Positions 36,433 to 46,243 of a DNA stretch of 64,000 nt are shown one piece after another (the stretch's first letter is position 1; each line of letters begins with the position of its first letter). A program made the position numbers and the translations under genes. A model generated the notes under the pieces. That model was not told where the DNA came from. It searched no databases and worked only from the letters and a program-made list of their open reading frames with translations. The stretch comes from DATDIC01 sp963777625. GTDB taxonomy: Bacteria > Pseudomonadota > Alphaproteobacteria > Acetobacterales > Acetobacteraceae. The DNA lies in the NCBI GenBank assembly GCA_963777625.1, contig CAVZRO010000001.1, forward strand, positions 558,001-622,000, given 5' to 3'.

Positions 36433-36533
36433 AGAGCGTGATCGCTTGAGGCTGACGGTCGGAAAGCGTGAATCACGCTCTCGAACAATGAATTTTAGAG
36501 CTTGAGCGCTTCATCTTGAAGCGATCACGCTCT
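36433..36533. repeat. Inverted repeat element in the IclR-dadA spacer
   Basis: AGAGCGTGATCGCTT (36433-36447) recurs perfectly inverted at 36519-36533. Between them lies a smaller palindrome AGCGTGA-a-TCACGCT (36465-36479). The structure could fold as a cruciform or a long RNA hairpin and resembles short dispersed elements of alphaproteobacteria. A bidirectional terminator role is possible, but there is no clean T-run. Confidence 0.65.
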
Positions 36534-36547
36534 AAGGGGGGGCTGGG

Positions 36548-37800
36548 ATGACGCTCGCGCGGCATGAGGCGGTGGTGATCGGGGCGGGAGTCGCCGGGCT
36601 GTCGACGGCGCTGTATTTGCGGCGCGCTGGGATGAATGTGGCGGTGCTCGATCCGCTGCCGCCGGCGGGCGGGGCGTCGTTCGGCAATGCGGGGCTGCTC
36701 AGTCCGGAGACGGCGGTGCCGATCGCGCTGCCGGGCATGCTGGCGAAGGTGCCTGGGTGGCTGCGCGATCCGCTCGGGCCGCTCTCGCTGCGGCCGAGCT
36801 ATTTGCCGAAGGCGATGCCGTGGCTGATGCGCTGGATCAAATCGGGGCGGATGGCGCGGGTGCTGGAGATCTCCGACGCGATGCGGGCGCTGCACCGGGA
36901 GGCGCTGATCTGCTGGCAGGAGTTGCTGGGGCCGGAGCTGTATCGCGATTTGATTCGGCCGAGCGGCCAGGTGCATGTGTGGGAAAGCGAAGCGGAGACC
37001 GCCACCGCGCGGATCGAGCGGCAGTTGCGCGAGCGGCAGGGGATCGAGGCGCAGATGCTCCATGCGGATGATCTGCGGCAGATGTTTCCCGGCATTGCGC
37101 GGGAGATCACGCGCGGGCTGCTGGTTCCCGGCAATGGCTTCACCGTCAGTCCGCAGCGCAGCGTGCGTTCATTGGGGGCGCTGTTCGCACAGGAGGGCGG
37201 CACGCTGATCAATGAGCGCGTGATGAAACTGGTGCCGGCGGACGGCGGCAAATGGATGGTGATGACCAACACGGCCAACCGCATGGCGGATCATGTGGTG
37301 GTGGCGGCGGGGGCGTGGTCGCGGCAGTTGCTCGATCCGCTGGGGATCAAGGTGCCGCTGGAGACCGAGCGCGGCTACCACGCGATGCTGTTCGATCCGG
37401 AGATGGTACCGGCGATCCCGATCACCAACAAGACGCGTGGGTTTGCGGTGACGCCGATGGAGGATGGGCTGCGCGTGGCGGGGACGGTGGAAATCGCCGG
37501 ACTGGATGCGCCGCCGAACGAGGAGCGAGGCGAAAATTCTGGTGCAGCATGTGCGGCGGATGTTCCCGGCGCTGACTGGTACCCAGGTACGGGTACTGGA
37601 TGGGGTTCCGGCCCTCCACGCCGGACAGCCTGCCCATCCTGGGCAGCGCGAATGGGCGTCCAGGGCTGCATTGCGTGTTTGGGCACGGGCATTTCGGCAT
37701 GACCGGCGGCCCGCCCAGCGGGCGGCTGGTGGCACGGATGATGACCGGTCAGGCGCCCGGCATCGATCCGATGCCGTATGGTATGCAACGGTTCAATTGA
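36548..37800 (+). CDS. DadA-type FAD-dependent D-amino-acid dehydrogenase (two frameshifts)
   Basis: A DAO-fold flavoprotein oxidising the C-N bond of a D-amino acid or related amine. The FAD motif VVIGAGVAGLSTALYLRRAG is at the N-terminus, and the C-terminal FRPSTPDSLPILG and HGHFGMTGGPPSGRL are intact. Two one-base insertions break the frame: near 37532 (cgaggc) and in the GGGG run at 37601-37605. Corrected, it has 416 residues, the normal size for the family. It is a homologue of the remnant at 21825-22410 but clearly divergent from it. Substrate specificity is unknown. Confidence 0.88.
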
Positions 37801-37887
37801 GGCGGGCAGCGCGTCGATGAACCAGCCCCGGCGGCACACCGCAACTGATGGCCTGGCAGCCGCGCTGCTCAGTGCCCTCGCGGTGCG

Positions 37888-38373
37888 TCAAGTAGCCTTG
37901 ACCAGCCGCGGATCGTAGCGCCATTCGCGGACCTTCACGGCGGTGATCTGCGCGCTTCCTGAATGCTGTGGGTTGATGAGGACATTGAATTCCTCCGGAA
38001 CGATCACGGACGGGACGATAAGCACAGCAGATGTGCCCGCGCGTATCCACTCCGTACCGAACTCCATGCTTGTCCGCCCCGCCGGCTCGGCATCCCAGCC
38101 GACCGGCAGGCTGGCGGAGGTCGTCATTTGCGCACTTGTCCAAAGCCCGTCCGGGATCGTCACCTCAACCAGGTAACGATTCAGCGGCAGACCGCCGGCG
38201 TTCAGGTGGACCACCGTCTCCAAACATGCCAGCGCCCGCGTTTGCGACGTATAGACCGCAGCCATGCCCGCCGCGTTCCAGCGGCCTCCGGTCGCTTTCG
38301 CACCGGCCCCTGACAGATCGTCGGCTTCGTAGGTTGGTGCGGCGGTCGCGATGCGCCAGACCGTTTGGCTCAA
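37888..38373 (-). CDS. RES domain toxin
   Basis: RES-family toxins deplete NAD+ by phosphorolysis or hydrolysis. The 161-residue protein shows the family landmarks: VWRIATAAPTYEADDLSG, GGRWNAAGMAAVYTSQTRAL followed by ACLETVVHL (the conserved Arg, Tyr/Ser and Glu), and a C-terminal PQHSGS segment. Its start overlaps the upstream antitoxin-like gene by 4 bases, the usual arrangement with the antitoxin first. Confidence 0.88.
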   Translation of the reverse strand: MSQTVWRIATAAPTYEADDLSGAGAKATGGRWNAAGMAAVYTSQTRALACLETVVHLNAGGLPLNRYLVEVTIPDGLWTSAQMTTSASLPVGWDAEPAGRTSMEFGTEWIRAGTSAVLIVPSVIVPEEFNVLINPQHSGSAQITAVKVREWRYDPRLVKAT

Positions 38374-38861
38374 GCGTACGCCCCGCTCTGAAGCTGCGCG
38401 AGCGTCGTGGACACCAGGGCTTGGCCTTCCATGGTATCCATGAGGTCGATCGGCCGCGCGCCGCCCAGAGCGGGGACGGGATCACTGAGCCAGCGTGACA
38501 TCCATGCGGCGGCATCGAATCCTTCGGGATTGCCGGACTCCTGGACCACCGCCTGCAACTGCCCGACCAGCCTGGCGAAGCCGATGACGCGCTCGCTTTC
38601 ACCAGGCGAGAGCGCCCGGTCCTGCTTCGCCTTCTTGTTGACGGTGGCGGGCGAGAGCTTCAGGGCCTTGAGAACCGCGCCCTGTCCAATGGCGAATTCC
38701 GCGATCATGCGCTTCGCCTCGGTGGCGCGGACGCCGTGCTTGATCATGCTGATGCGCTCGAGTGGCGATGCTCGATAAACCGCGAGGTAGGAAAGTCTTG
38801 CCCGCTTGCGCTTGCCCGAGGCTGCGTGCACCGCTTGGGGTGGGGTTCTTGAACGGGACAT
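38370..38861 (-). CDS. Xre/MbcA/ParS family antitoxin of the RES pair
   Basis: A 163-residue protein with an Xre-like N-terminal DNA-binding region and the DUF2384 toxin-binding domain at the C-terminus (ESERVIGFARLVGQLQAVV ... FDAAAWMSRWLSDPVPALGG ... PIDLMDTMEGQALV). It neutralises the RES toxin and probably represses the operon. AAAGGAG upstream favours the ATG at 38861 over one seven codons earlier. The operon is isolated between an FAD dehydrogenase and a transporter. Confidence 0.88.
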   Translation of the reverse strand: MSRSRTPPQAVHAASGKRKRARLSYLAVYRASPLERISMIKHGVRATEAKRMIAEFAIGQGAVLKALKLSPATVNKKAKQDRALSPGESERVIGFARLVGQLQAVVQESGNPEGFDAAAWMSRWLSDPVPALGGARPIDLMDTMEGQALVSTTLAQLQSGAYA

Positions 38862-39014
38862 CTCGCCTGCTCCTTTGAGCAATCAATATGCTCCACAGAG
38901 CAAAGGAATCCAAGGTGTCGGCATGGTGCGCCGCGTTGGCGGGCCGGAATACGACATTGACAGCATCCCGAAACGCGGCTGCTCTACGACCCGAAAATCG
39001 GGAGAGCACACCAG

Positions 39015-40229
39015 ATGAAACGCCGCACGCTGCTTGCCGGAACGGCGGCCGCACTTGCTACCCCGCTCGCCCGTCCGCATGCGCAGAAGCCGGTGACGGT
39101 GAACTGGTGGTACCATTTCGACGATCCAAAGGCCACGCCGGACGAGCTGGTCGCCGCATTCAACAAGGAACATCCGGATATCACGATCCAGCCGCAGAAT
39201 ATTCCGTGGGGCGGCGGAGCCGACTACGACAACCGGATGTACACTTCGATCATTGCCGGCAACGGTCCGGACACGGCGATGGTGAAATTCAACAACCTGG
39301 CGCGGCTGATGGAGATGGACGCGCTGGCGCAGATGGATAAGTGGATCGCCGCCTGGCCCGCGCGGTCCGACATTTCCGACGATCTGTGGCGGCTGCACCT
39401 GGCCCCGGACGGGCACCGCTATTATCTGCCGCTGCAATATGTCGTGCTGTACCTCTATGTGCGGCTCGACATGCTGGCCAAGCACAACCTTCAGCCGCCG
39501 ACCAATTTCGACGAATTCCGCAACGTTGCAAAGGCGGTTACCGGCGACAATCAATGGGGGTTCGGACTGCGCGGCGGCGCCGGCGGCCACGACGCCTGGA
39601 TGCCGTTCGTCTTCGGCACCGGGGCGAAGCCGGTGAAGGGCGGCTTCGTGTCGCCGCCCGCGCTGTCGCAGAACCGCTACTTCATCGACCTTTATCGCAC
39701 CGACAAGGTCTGCCCGCCCTCGGCGCCGACCGACGGGTTCCTGCAGATCATCAACAACCTCAAGGCGGGCCGCTGCGCGATGGCGGTGCATCACATCAGC
39801 ACCGCCAACGACCTGGTCGCGGCACTGGGCGACAAGATCACCGCGGTGGTGGTGCCGCGCGGTCCCAACGGCACCGGCTGGGCCACCTATGGTGACGGAT
39901 CGAACGCCGTGTTCAGCGCCTGCAAGAACCCGGAGGCCGCCTGGACCTGGGTGTCATGGCTGTCCACCGGGCCGAACAACGTGCTGTACAACAAGGCGGC
40001 CGGGCAGATGACGGTGACCACCTCCGGCGCGCAGCACTGGACGCTGCACCCCAAGCGATTCGTCGATGCGACGGTGAATTCCTTGCCGATTGCCGGCGTG
40101 CTGCCGAATCTGCCGCAGACAGCGGACTTCACGCGCGTCACATGGCCGCAGAACACGCAGAAGGCACTGCTGGGGCAGATCACGCCTGACGCCATGATGC
40201 AGTCGTTCGAGAAGCTGTTTTACGGCTGA
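39015..40229 (+). CDS. Family 1 extracellular solute-binding protein
   Basis: A 404-residue exported binding protein of the sugar/oligosaccharide (UgpB/MalE-like) family. It has a leader with twin arginines (MKRRTLLAGTAAALATPLA), then VTVNWWYHFDDPKATPDEL, FNKEHPDITIQPQNIPWGGG, NGPDTAMVKFNNLARLMEM. Its stop overlaps the MalF-type permease start. No ATPase gene is in this operon, so a shared or distant ATPase must be assumed. The downstream dimethylformamidase-like genes suggest an amide substrate; this is inference. Confidence 0.88.
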   Translation: MKRRTLLAGTAAALATPLARPHAQKPVTVNWWYHFDDPKATPDELVAAFNKEHPDITIQPQNIPWGGGADYDNRMYTSIIAGNGPDTAMVKFNNLARLMEMDALAQMDKWIAAWPARSDISDDLWRLHLAPDGHRYYLPLQYVVLYLYVRLDMLAKHNLQPPTNFDEFRNVAKAVTGDNQWGFGLRGGAGGHDAWMPFVFGTGAKPVKGGFVSPPALSQNRYFIDLYRTDKVCPPSAPTDGFLQIINNLKAGRCAMAVHHISTANDLVAALGDKITAVVVPRGPNGTGWATYGDGSNAVFSACKNPEAAWTWVSWLSTGPNNVLYNKAAGQMTVTTSGAQHWTLHPKRFVDATVNSLPIAGVLPNLPQTADFTRVTWPQNTQKALLGQITPDAMMQSFEKLFYG

Positions 40230-41119
40230 TGCGTCCCGGCGGACGCGCACGCGTCATCGGCCCGTCCGCCACCCCGTGGCTGATGCTCGCCCCGGCAATG
40301 ATCGCCGCCACGGTGCTGGTGCTGATCCCGGTGGCCGACACGCTCTGGCTGTCACTGCACCAGGTCATCCTGTTCCGTCCGAAGGTACGGCCGTTCATCG
40401 GCCTGGCGAATTACACCCATTCGCTGGCCGACCCGGTGTTCTGGGAAAGCCTGTGGCATTCGCTGGTCTGGGTGGTCTGCGCGGTATCGCTGCAATTCGC
40501 GCTCGGCCTGATCACGGCGTTGCTGCTGAACCGCAGCTTCGCCTGGCGCGGCCTCGCGCGCACGCTGGTGGTGGTGCCGTGGGCGTTGCCCAGCGTCATT
40601 ATCGGGCTGATCTGGACCTGGATGCTGGACTTCAACCTCGGCGTGCTGAACCAGATCGGCGTGCGCCTGGGGCTGCTGTCCGCCTCCGTGCCCTGGCTCG
40701 CGCAGCCGAGCACCGCGATGGCCGGCGTGATCCTGGCGATCGTCTGGCAAGGATTTCCGTTCTTCACGGTAACGTTGCTGGCCGGCTTGCAGGGCATCCC
40801 GGCGGAGCAGTACGAGGCGGCCGCGATCGACGGCGCCAGCGTGCTGGCGAAATTCCGCTACGTCACACTGCCGGGCCTGGCCGCGGTGATGGCGACGGCG
40901 CTGCTGCTGCGGATGATCTGGGTGGCCAACTCGCTTGACCTGATCCTGGTGATGACCGGCGGAGGTCCCGGAACCGCCACCCAGACCCTGCCACTGCACG
41001 CGTTCCTGACTGCCTGGTCCGGCGGCAATTACGGTGAGGGATCCGCCCTGGCGGTGCTGCTGACCTTGCTGCTGCTGGCCGTGGTCGTGACCTATCTGTG
41101 GCGCAGCCGCGACTCATGA
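40229..41119 (+). CDS. MalF/UgpA-type ABC transporter permease
   Basis: A 296-residue permease with six membrane helices and the EAA loop EQYEAAAIDGASVLAKFRYV. TGGGPGTATQTLPLHAF, in the last part, is typical of UgpA/MalF-like permeases. It overlaps the binding-protein stop by one base and the next permease by 4 bases. It works with the MalG-type partner. Confidence 0.9.
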   Translation: MRPGGRARVIGPSATPWLMLAPAMIAATVLVLIPVADTLWLSLHQVILFRPKVRPFIGLANYTHSLADPVFWESLWHSLVWVVCAVSLQFALGLITALLLNRSFAWRGLARTLVVVPWALPSVIIGLIWTWMLDFNLGVLNQIGVRLGLLSASVPWLAQPSTAMAGVILAIVWQGFPFFTVTLLAGLQGIPAEQYEAAAIDGASVLAKFRYVTLPGLAAVMATALLLRMIWVANSLDLILVMTGGGPGTATQTLPLHAFLTAWSGGNYGEGSALAVLLTLLLLAVVVTYLWRSRDS

Positions 41120-41940
41120 AACGCCTGAAGCTCCTGCTGGGCACCGAGCTGCCGGTGGCGCTGATACTGGTGTTCGCACTCGGACCCTGGGTGTGGATGA
41201 TGCTGTGCTCGGTGCGGCCGGATGCCGAGATCACGCAGTCGCCGATCGCGCTGTGGCCGCACACCCTGACGCTGGTCCACCATATCGAGCTGCTGCGGCG
41301 GACCAGCTTCGTGCAGAATTTGCGCGACAGCCTGGTGGTGGCGAGCGGTGCGCTGACGCTGGGGCTGCTGCTGGCGCTGCCGGCGTCCTATGCGTTCTCC
41401 CGCTTCCGCTTCCGTGGCCGCGCGACGCTGCGCACCGGGTTCCTGCTGATCAACATGTTCCCCGTTGTCATGCTGATCTTGCCGCTCTTCATCCTGATGC
41501 GCGATTTCGGGTTGCTCGACACGTATATCGCGCTGATTGCCGGGCACGCCACGTTCACCCTGCCGTTCGCGATCTGGCTGCTGACCAGCTACATCGACGG
41601 TATCCCGCCGGAACTGGACCAGGCGGCGATGACCGACGGAGCGACGCGGATGCAGGCGCTGCGGCTGGTGGTGCTGCCGCTGGCGATGCCGGGCGTGGTG
41701 GCGGTCGGCATCTATCTGTTCATCGCGTCCTGGAACGAATATCTGTTCGCGCTGATGCTGGCGGGCCAGCACGTGCGCACAGTCACCGTGGCGTTGCAGT
41801 TGTTCATCGGTGAAAACCAGATCCAATGGGGCCTGCTGATGGCCGGCGGCACGCTGGTCGCGCTGCCGGCAACGATCCTGTTCCTGTTCGCGCAACGCCA
41901 ACTGGTGGGCGGGCTGACCGGCGGTGCGGTGAAAGGATGA
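41116..41940 (+). CDS. MalG/UgpE-type ABC transporter permease
   Basis: A 274-residue permease with six membrane helices. SYAFSRFRFRGRATLRTGF, FPVVMLILPLFILMRDFG and the EAA loop ELDQAAMTDGATRMQALRLV are diagnostic. The ATG at 41116 overlaps the previous stop. It is followed after 44 bases by the amidase small subunit, so a single transcript is likely. Confidence 0.9.
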   Translation: MKRLKLLLGTELPVALILVFALGPWVWMMLCSVRPDAEITQSPIALWPHTLTLVHHIELLRRTSFVQNLRDSLVVASGALTLGLLLALPASYAFSRFRFRGRATLRTGFLLINMFPVVMLILPLFILMRDFGLLDTYIALIAGHATFTLPFAIWLLTSYIDGIPPELDQAAMTDGATRMQALRLVVLPLAMPGVVAVGIYLFIASWNEYLFALMLAGQHVRTVTVALQLFIGENQIQWGLLMAGGTLVALPATILFLFAQRQLVGGLTGGAVKG

Positions 41941-41984
41941 GCCGCTTCGTTGCACTCAGTCAGCGCGCGGGTTAGCCTGCGCGC

Positions 41985-42287
41985 ATGTATCGGTTCGACA
42001 AGACCCGCCTCGACCTGGTGCGTGAATTTCGCGCCAACCCGTTCGGGGAGCACAGTCCCGACCTGCAATATCTGCTGAATATGATGCGCACCGCCGGCGA
42101 GCAGCCGTTTCACGTGCTGTTCGTGGACCAGGAGGGCGAGCGCTGGACCCTCGGCGTCATGCAGCCGGGCCGCCGGGCCGCCCCACGGCGCACCAACATG
42201 GTGTTCACCGACCTGAAGGAAGCCGAATGGCACGTGTTCCGCCTGCGCTGGGCGGCACTTGCCGGTGAGGAGTGTCCCATCGCATGA
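41985..42287 (+). CDS. Putative small subunit of a dimethylformamidase-like enzyme
   Basis: A 100-residue soluble protein (MYRFDKTRLDLVREFRANP ... QYLLNMMRTAGEQPFHVLFV ... VFTDLKEAEWHVFRLRWAAL). By itself it is not conclusive. Its stop overlaps the start of the dimethylformamidase large-subunit gene (ATGA at 42284), and N,N-dimethylformamidases are built from a small and a large subunit with this gene order. The small size and compact helical pattern agree with that role. It is shorter than the characterised small subunit of about 130 residues. Confidence 0.65.
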   Translation: MYRFDKTRLDLVREFRANPFGEHSPDLQYLLNMMRTAGEQPFHVLFVDQEGERWTLGVMQPGRRAAPRRTNMVFTDLKEAEWHVFRLRWAALAGEECPIA

Positions 42288-44534
42288 CCGCCGTCATGGG
42301 CTACGCCGATCAATGGAGCGTCGCGCCCGGCGACACGTTGCATTTCATGGTGAGCTGCCTGGAGACCGACCAGTACCACACGCAACTTGTGCGGCTGAAG
42401 CAACCGGATGCCGGCCCGCTGGCCACCCGGTTCGCGCCGGAGCCGATCGATGCGCCCTGCAACGGGCAGCATTCGGGACGCTTCCAGTCGATTCCTGTCG
42501 GCTCGCTCGCTGCCGTGCCGCCGCATCCGGCGCTCGCACTCACCGGCAGCATCTCGTTGGTGGCGTACATCATGCCCACCACGCCGGCGAAAGGCCGGCA
42601 GGCGATCATGGGCACCTGGAACGATGCCGCCCAGACCGGCTTCGGCCTGGAAATCGATGCCAACGGCACACTGACGTTCCGGCTCGGCGCCGGCCCCGGC
42701 CGGACCGCCACCCTGTCCGCCGGCACGCCGCTTCGCACCCGCCAATGGTATTTCGCCGCCGCCTGCTTCGACGCCGCCACCGGCACCATGACGGTCTGGC
42801 AGGAACCGATCACCCGCAACGGCTTCCTGCCCGATCCGCCGATCGTCACCACAGCCACGACCTCGGTACGTCCCGCACCTGGCGGCCCGTTGACCTTCGC
42901 TGCCTGGAACAACGGCCGGGTGGACGGGCCATCCTGCTGGGGCGGACTCGGTTTCACCTGCCACTATAATGGCCGGATCGACAGCCCGCGCGTGGCGGCC
43001 GCAGCGTTGGACCGCGCCGCGATCGGCGCTTTGGCTCAAGCGCCGCTGACCCCGGCGCTGCCCACCCTGGTCGGCGCGTGGGATTTCGGCCGTGACATCC
43101 CCACCGATACGATCCGCGATCTCGGCCCCAACCGGCTCGACGGCGTTATCCTCAATCAGCCGACCCGCGCGGTGCCCGGCTGGAACTGGGACGGCCACGA
43201 GACATGCTGGCTGCATGCCCCCGACCAGTACGGCGCCATCCATTTCCATGACGACGATCTGCTGGATGCCTGCTGGCAGCCAGACTTCGCGTTCACCATC
43301 CCAGACCATCTCCGGTCCGGCATCTACGCCGCCCATCTTACCGCGAAAGATACGGACTTCTGGGTGCCGTTCTTCGTCCGCCCGCCGCGCGGTACAGCCC
43401 GCTCAACCGTCGCGTTCCTGGCATCGACCGCGACCTATACGGCCTATCTGAACAATGTCGGCCGCTTCCTGTCGGCGGGGGACGGAATTATTTCGTGGCA
43501 GGGTCACCGACCTCGATCACATCGACTGTCTGCTGATCGAACACCCCGAAATGGGGTTGTCGCTCTACGACCGCCATTCGGACGGCACCGGCGTCGCCTA
43601 CTCCAGCCGGCATCGTCCGGTGCAGAACGTCCGTCCCACCGGCCGGCACTGGAACTTCAACATCGACCTGTTCATCATCGACTGGCTGGAAAAGCTCGGC
43701 GGCGACTACGACGTGATCACCGAGGAAGACCTGCACCGCGAAGGCGCCGGCTTGCTCGCGCCGTACCGCGTCGTGTTGACCGGCTCGCACCCCGAATACG
43801 ATTCGGCGCAGATGCTCGACGCGTTCCAGGCGTATCTGCGCAGCGGCGGACGCCTGATGTACATGGGCGGCAACGGCTTCTACTGGCGCATCGCGCACCA
43901 CCCGACGCGCCGCGGCGTCATCGAGGTGCGTCGCGCCGAAGGCGGCGTCCGCGCCTGGGACGCCGAACCCGGCGAAGCCTTCCATAGTTTCACCGGAGAA
44001 TATGGCGGCCTGTGGCGGCGCAACCTTCGCGCCCCGCAGCGCCTGGTGGGCGTCGGCTTCGTCAGCCAGGGCTTCGATGCGTGCAGCTACTTCCGCCGCA
44101 CCGAAGCCGCCGGCGATCCACGCGTCGCCTGGATGTTTGCCGGCGTTGACGATGAACTACTGGGCAATTTCGGCGTGCTGCAGGACGGCGCCGCCGGGCT
44201 GGAGATCGATGCGATCGATCCCCGCCTGGGCACACCGCCCCACGCACTGGTGGTGGCGCGCAGCGAAAACCATTCCAACACCTACGAGCTGGTGGCCGAG
44301 GAAGTGCTGGTCCCGCACGGCGCCACCGATGCCATCATCAACCCCAATATCCACGCCGATATCACGTTCTTTGAAACGCCCGACGGCGGCGCGGTGTTCT
44401 CCACCGGCTCGATCGCCTATGCCGGCTCGCTGGGATGGAACGGGTTCGACAACAATCTGTTCCGGCTGACGACGAACGTGCTGCGGCGGTTCAACGACCC
44501 GGCGCCGTTCGCCCCCGAAAACGGCGCCGCGTAA
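42284..44534 (+). CDS. N,N-dimethylformamidase large-subunit family protein (one-base frameshift)
   Basis: Homologue of the large subunit of N,N-dimethylformamidase, an iron-dependent amidohydrolase. The N-terminal part has beta-sandwich, lectin-like sequence (SISLVAYIMPTTPAKGRQAI, FGLEIDANGTLTFRLG). The C-terminal part has HPEMGLSLYDRHSDGTGVAY, SHPEYDSAQMLDAFQAYLRS and GRLMYMGGNGFYWRI, as in the family. A one-base insertion near 43494-43500 separates the two. Corrected, it has 749 residues, near the family norm. The real substrate is unknown. The importer directly upstream probably brings it in. Confidence 0.85.
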
Positions 44535-44607
44535 CGCCCGACCGCGCGGACGAAGGGCTCTCAACCCGTCATCCACACCGTCTCGCTCGGCACCGGCCAA
44601 AGACGTA

Positions 44608-44640
44608 GATGGCCGGGACAAGCCCGGCCATGAACGGGGG
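44608..44640. repeat. Dispersed palindromic repeat, family R4
   Basis: A GATGGCCGGGACAAGCCCGG word followed by CCATGAACGGG, in the short spacer between the amidase gene and convergent leuA. Related tandem copies fill part of the spacer upstream of leuA at about 46590-46690. Confidence 0.6.
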
Positions 44641-44659
44641 CGGCAAAACAAGCCCGCCG

Positions 44660-46243
44660 CTACGCGGACAGCGCCTGCGGCTCGGTTCGCACACGCTTCA
44701 CCAGCAGCTTGTTCAGCGCATGCACATAGGCCCGCGCAGAGGCGACGATCGTATCCGTATCCGCCCCCTGCCCGTCCACCATCTTGCCGTTCTCTTCCAG
44801 CCGCACCGTGGTTCTCGCCTGCGCGTCGGTGCCTTCCGTCACCGCGCCGACCGAGAACAGCACCAGGTTCGCTTCGTGCGGGAAGATTTCGCGGATGGCG
44901 CGGAACGTCGCATCGACCGGTCCGTCGCCGGTACTCGCCGCGCGCCTGATCGTGCCGTCGATCTCCAGCTCCAGTTCCGCCCGCTGCGGCGCTTTCGACC
45001 CCGCATGCACATCCAGTGACACGAAACGGATGCGCTCATGGTCGCGCATCACCTCGTCATCCACCAGCGCGACGATATCTTCATCGTACACAACCTTCTT
45101 GCGATCAGCCACGTCCTTGAACCGCCGGAACGCGACATTCAGCGCATTGTCGCCGACCTCGTATCCCAGCGTCTTCAGCTTGTCGCGGAACGCCGCCCGG
45201 CCGGAATGCTTGCCCAGCACCAGCGATGATTTCGTCCAGCCGACGCTCTCCGGGGTCATGATCTCATATGTTGCGGCATTCTTCAGCACGCCGTCCTGAT
45301 GGATCCCCGCCTCGTGGGCGAACGCGTTGCGGCCGACGATGGCCTTGTTCGGCTGCACATCGAACCCGGTGATGGTGGACAGCAGCTTCGACACTTTCAG
45401 CAGGTTGCGGGTCTTGATGCTGTTCCTGAACGGCACCTTGTCGTTGCGGGTGCGCATCGCCATCACCGCCTCTTCCAGCGATGCGTTTCCGGCCCGCTCG
45501 CCGATGCCGTTGATGGTGGATTCGATCTGCCGCACGCCGGCGCTGATCGCCGCCAGCGTGTTGGCGACCGCCAGTCCCAGGTCGTTGTGGTTGTGCGTGG
45601 ACAGCACCACCTTCTCCGCCCCCGGTACCCGTTCCCGGACCATGGTGAAGATCCGCACCATGTCCTCCGGCAGCGCGTAGCCGACCGTGTCGGGGATATT
45701 GATGGTGGTCGCGCCGGCCTCGATCGCCGCTTCGACGCAGCGGCACAGAAAGTCCGGATCGGTGCGCGTGCCGTCCTCCGCCGACCACTCCACGTCGTCG
45801 GTGTAGCGCCGTGCCAGCCGCACGCTATCGCTGACCGCTTCCAGCACCTGCTCCGGTTCCATGCGCAGCTTGTATTTCATGTGCAACGCGCTGGTGCTGA
45901 TGAAACTGTGGATGCGCTTGCGCTTCGCGGCACGCACGGCTTCGCCGGCCCGCATGACGTCGTCGCGGCCGGAACGGGCCAGGCCACAGATCACCGGCGT
46001 ATCGTCGCGTTGGCCGATGCTTTCCGCGATCGCCTTCACGCTCTCGAAATCGCCCGGCGACGCGATCGGGAATCCCGCCTCCATCACGTCGATTCCCAGC
46101 TCGGTCAGCGCCTCCGCCATGCGCAGTTTCTCGTTGATGTTCATCGAGAAGCCGGGCGACTGCTCGCCATCACGCAGGGTAGTGTCGAAGATGATAATGC
46201 GATCGTCGTCCAGCTTGCCGAAGCTGGGATGGTCGATGCTCAT
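44660..46243 (-). CDS. leuA: 2-isopropylmalate synthase LeuA
   Basis: First committed enzyme of leucine biosynthesis, condensing acetyl-CoA and 2-oxoisovalerate. The 527-residue protein has the TIM-barrel motif IFDTTLRDGEQSPGFSMN, the metal-binding STHNHNDLGLAVANTL, the GIGERAGNASLEEAVMA loop and the C-terminal regulatory LeuA_dimer domain (VSLDVHAGSKAPQRAELELE and the GTDAQARTTVRLEENG segment). The complete frame without indels contrasts with many neighbours. No leader peptide or attenuator could be made out upstream with confidence. Confidence 0.96.
   Translation of the reverse strand: MSIDHPSFGKLDDDRIIIFDTTLRDGEQSPGFSMNINEKLRMAEALTELGIDVMEAGFPIASPGDFESVKAIAESIGQRDDTPVICGLARSGRDDVMRAGEAVRAAKRKRIHSFISTSALHMKYKLRMEPEQVLEAVSDSVRLARRYTDDVEWSAEDGTRTDPDFLCRCVEAAIEAGATTINIPDTVGYALPEDMVRIFTMVRERVPGAEKVVLSTHNHNDLGLAVANTLAAISAGVRQIESTINGIGERAGNASLEEAVMAMRTRNDKVPFRNSIKTRNLLKVSKLLSTITGFDVQPNKAIVGRNAFAHEAGIHQDGVLKNAATYEIMTPESVGWTKSSLVLGKHSGRAAFRDKLKTLGYEVGDNALNVAFRRFKDVADRKKVVYDEDIVALVDDEVMRDHERIRFVSLDVHAGSKAPQRAELELEIDGTIRRAASTGDGPVDATFRAIREIFPHEANLVLFSVGAVTEGTDAQARTTVRLEENGKMVDGQGADTDTIVASARAYVHALNKLLVKRVRTEPQALSA

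Noticed and set aside
41092..41955. Long - strand frame opposite the MalG-type permease
   Set aside because: Its predicted product is Gln/Arg/His-rich and low in complexity, a mirror of the permease codons. No start signal or homology is visible.
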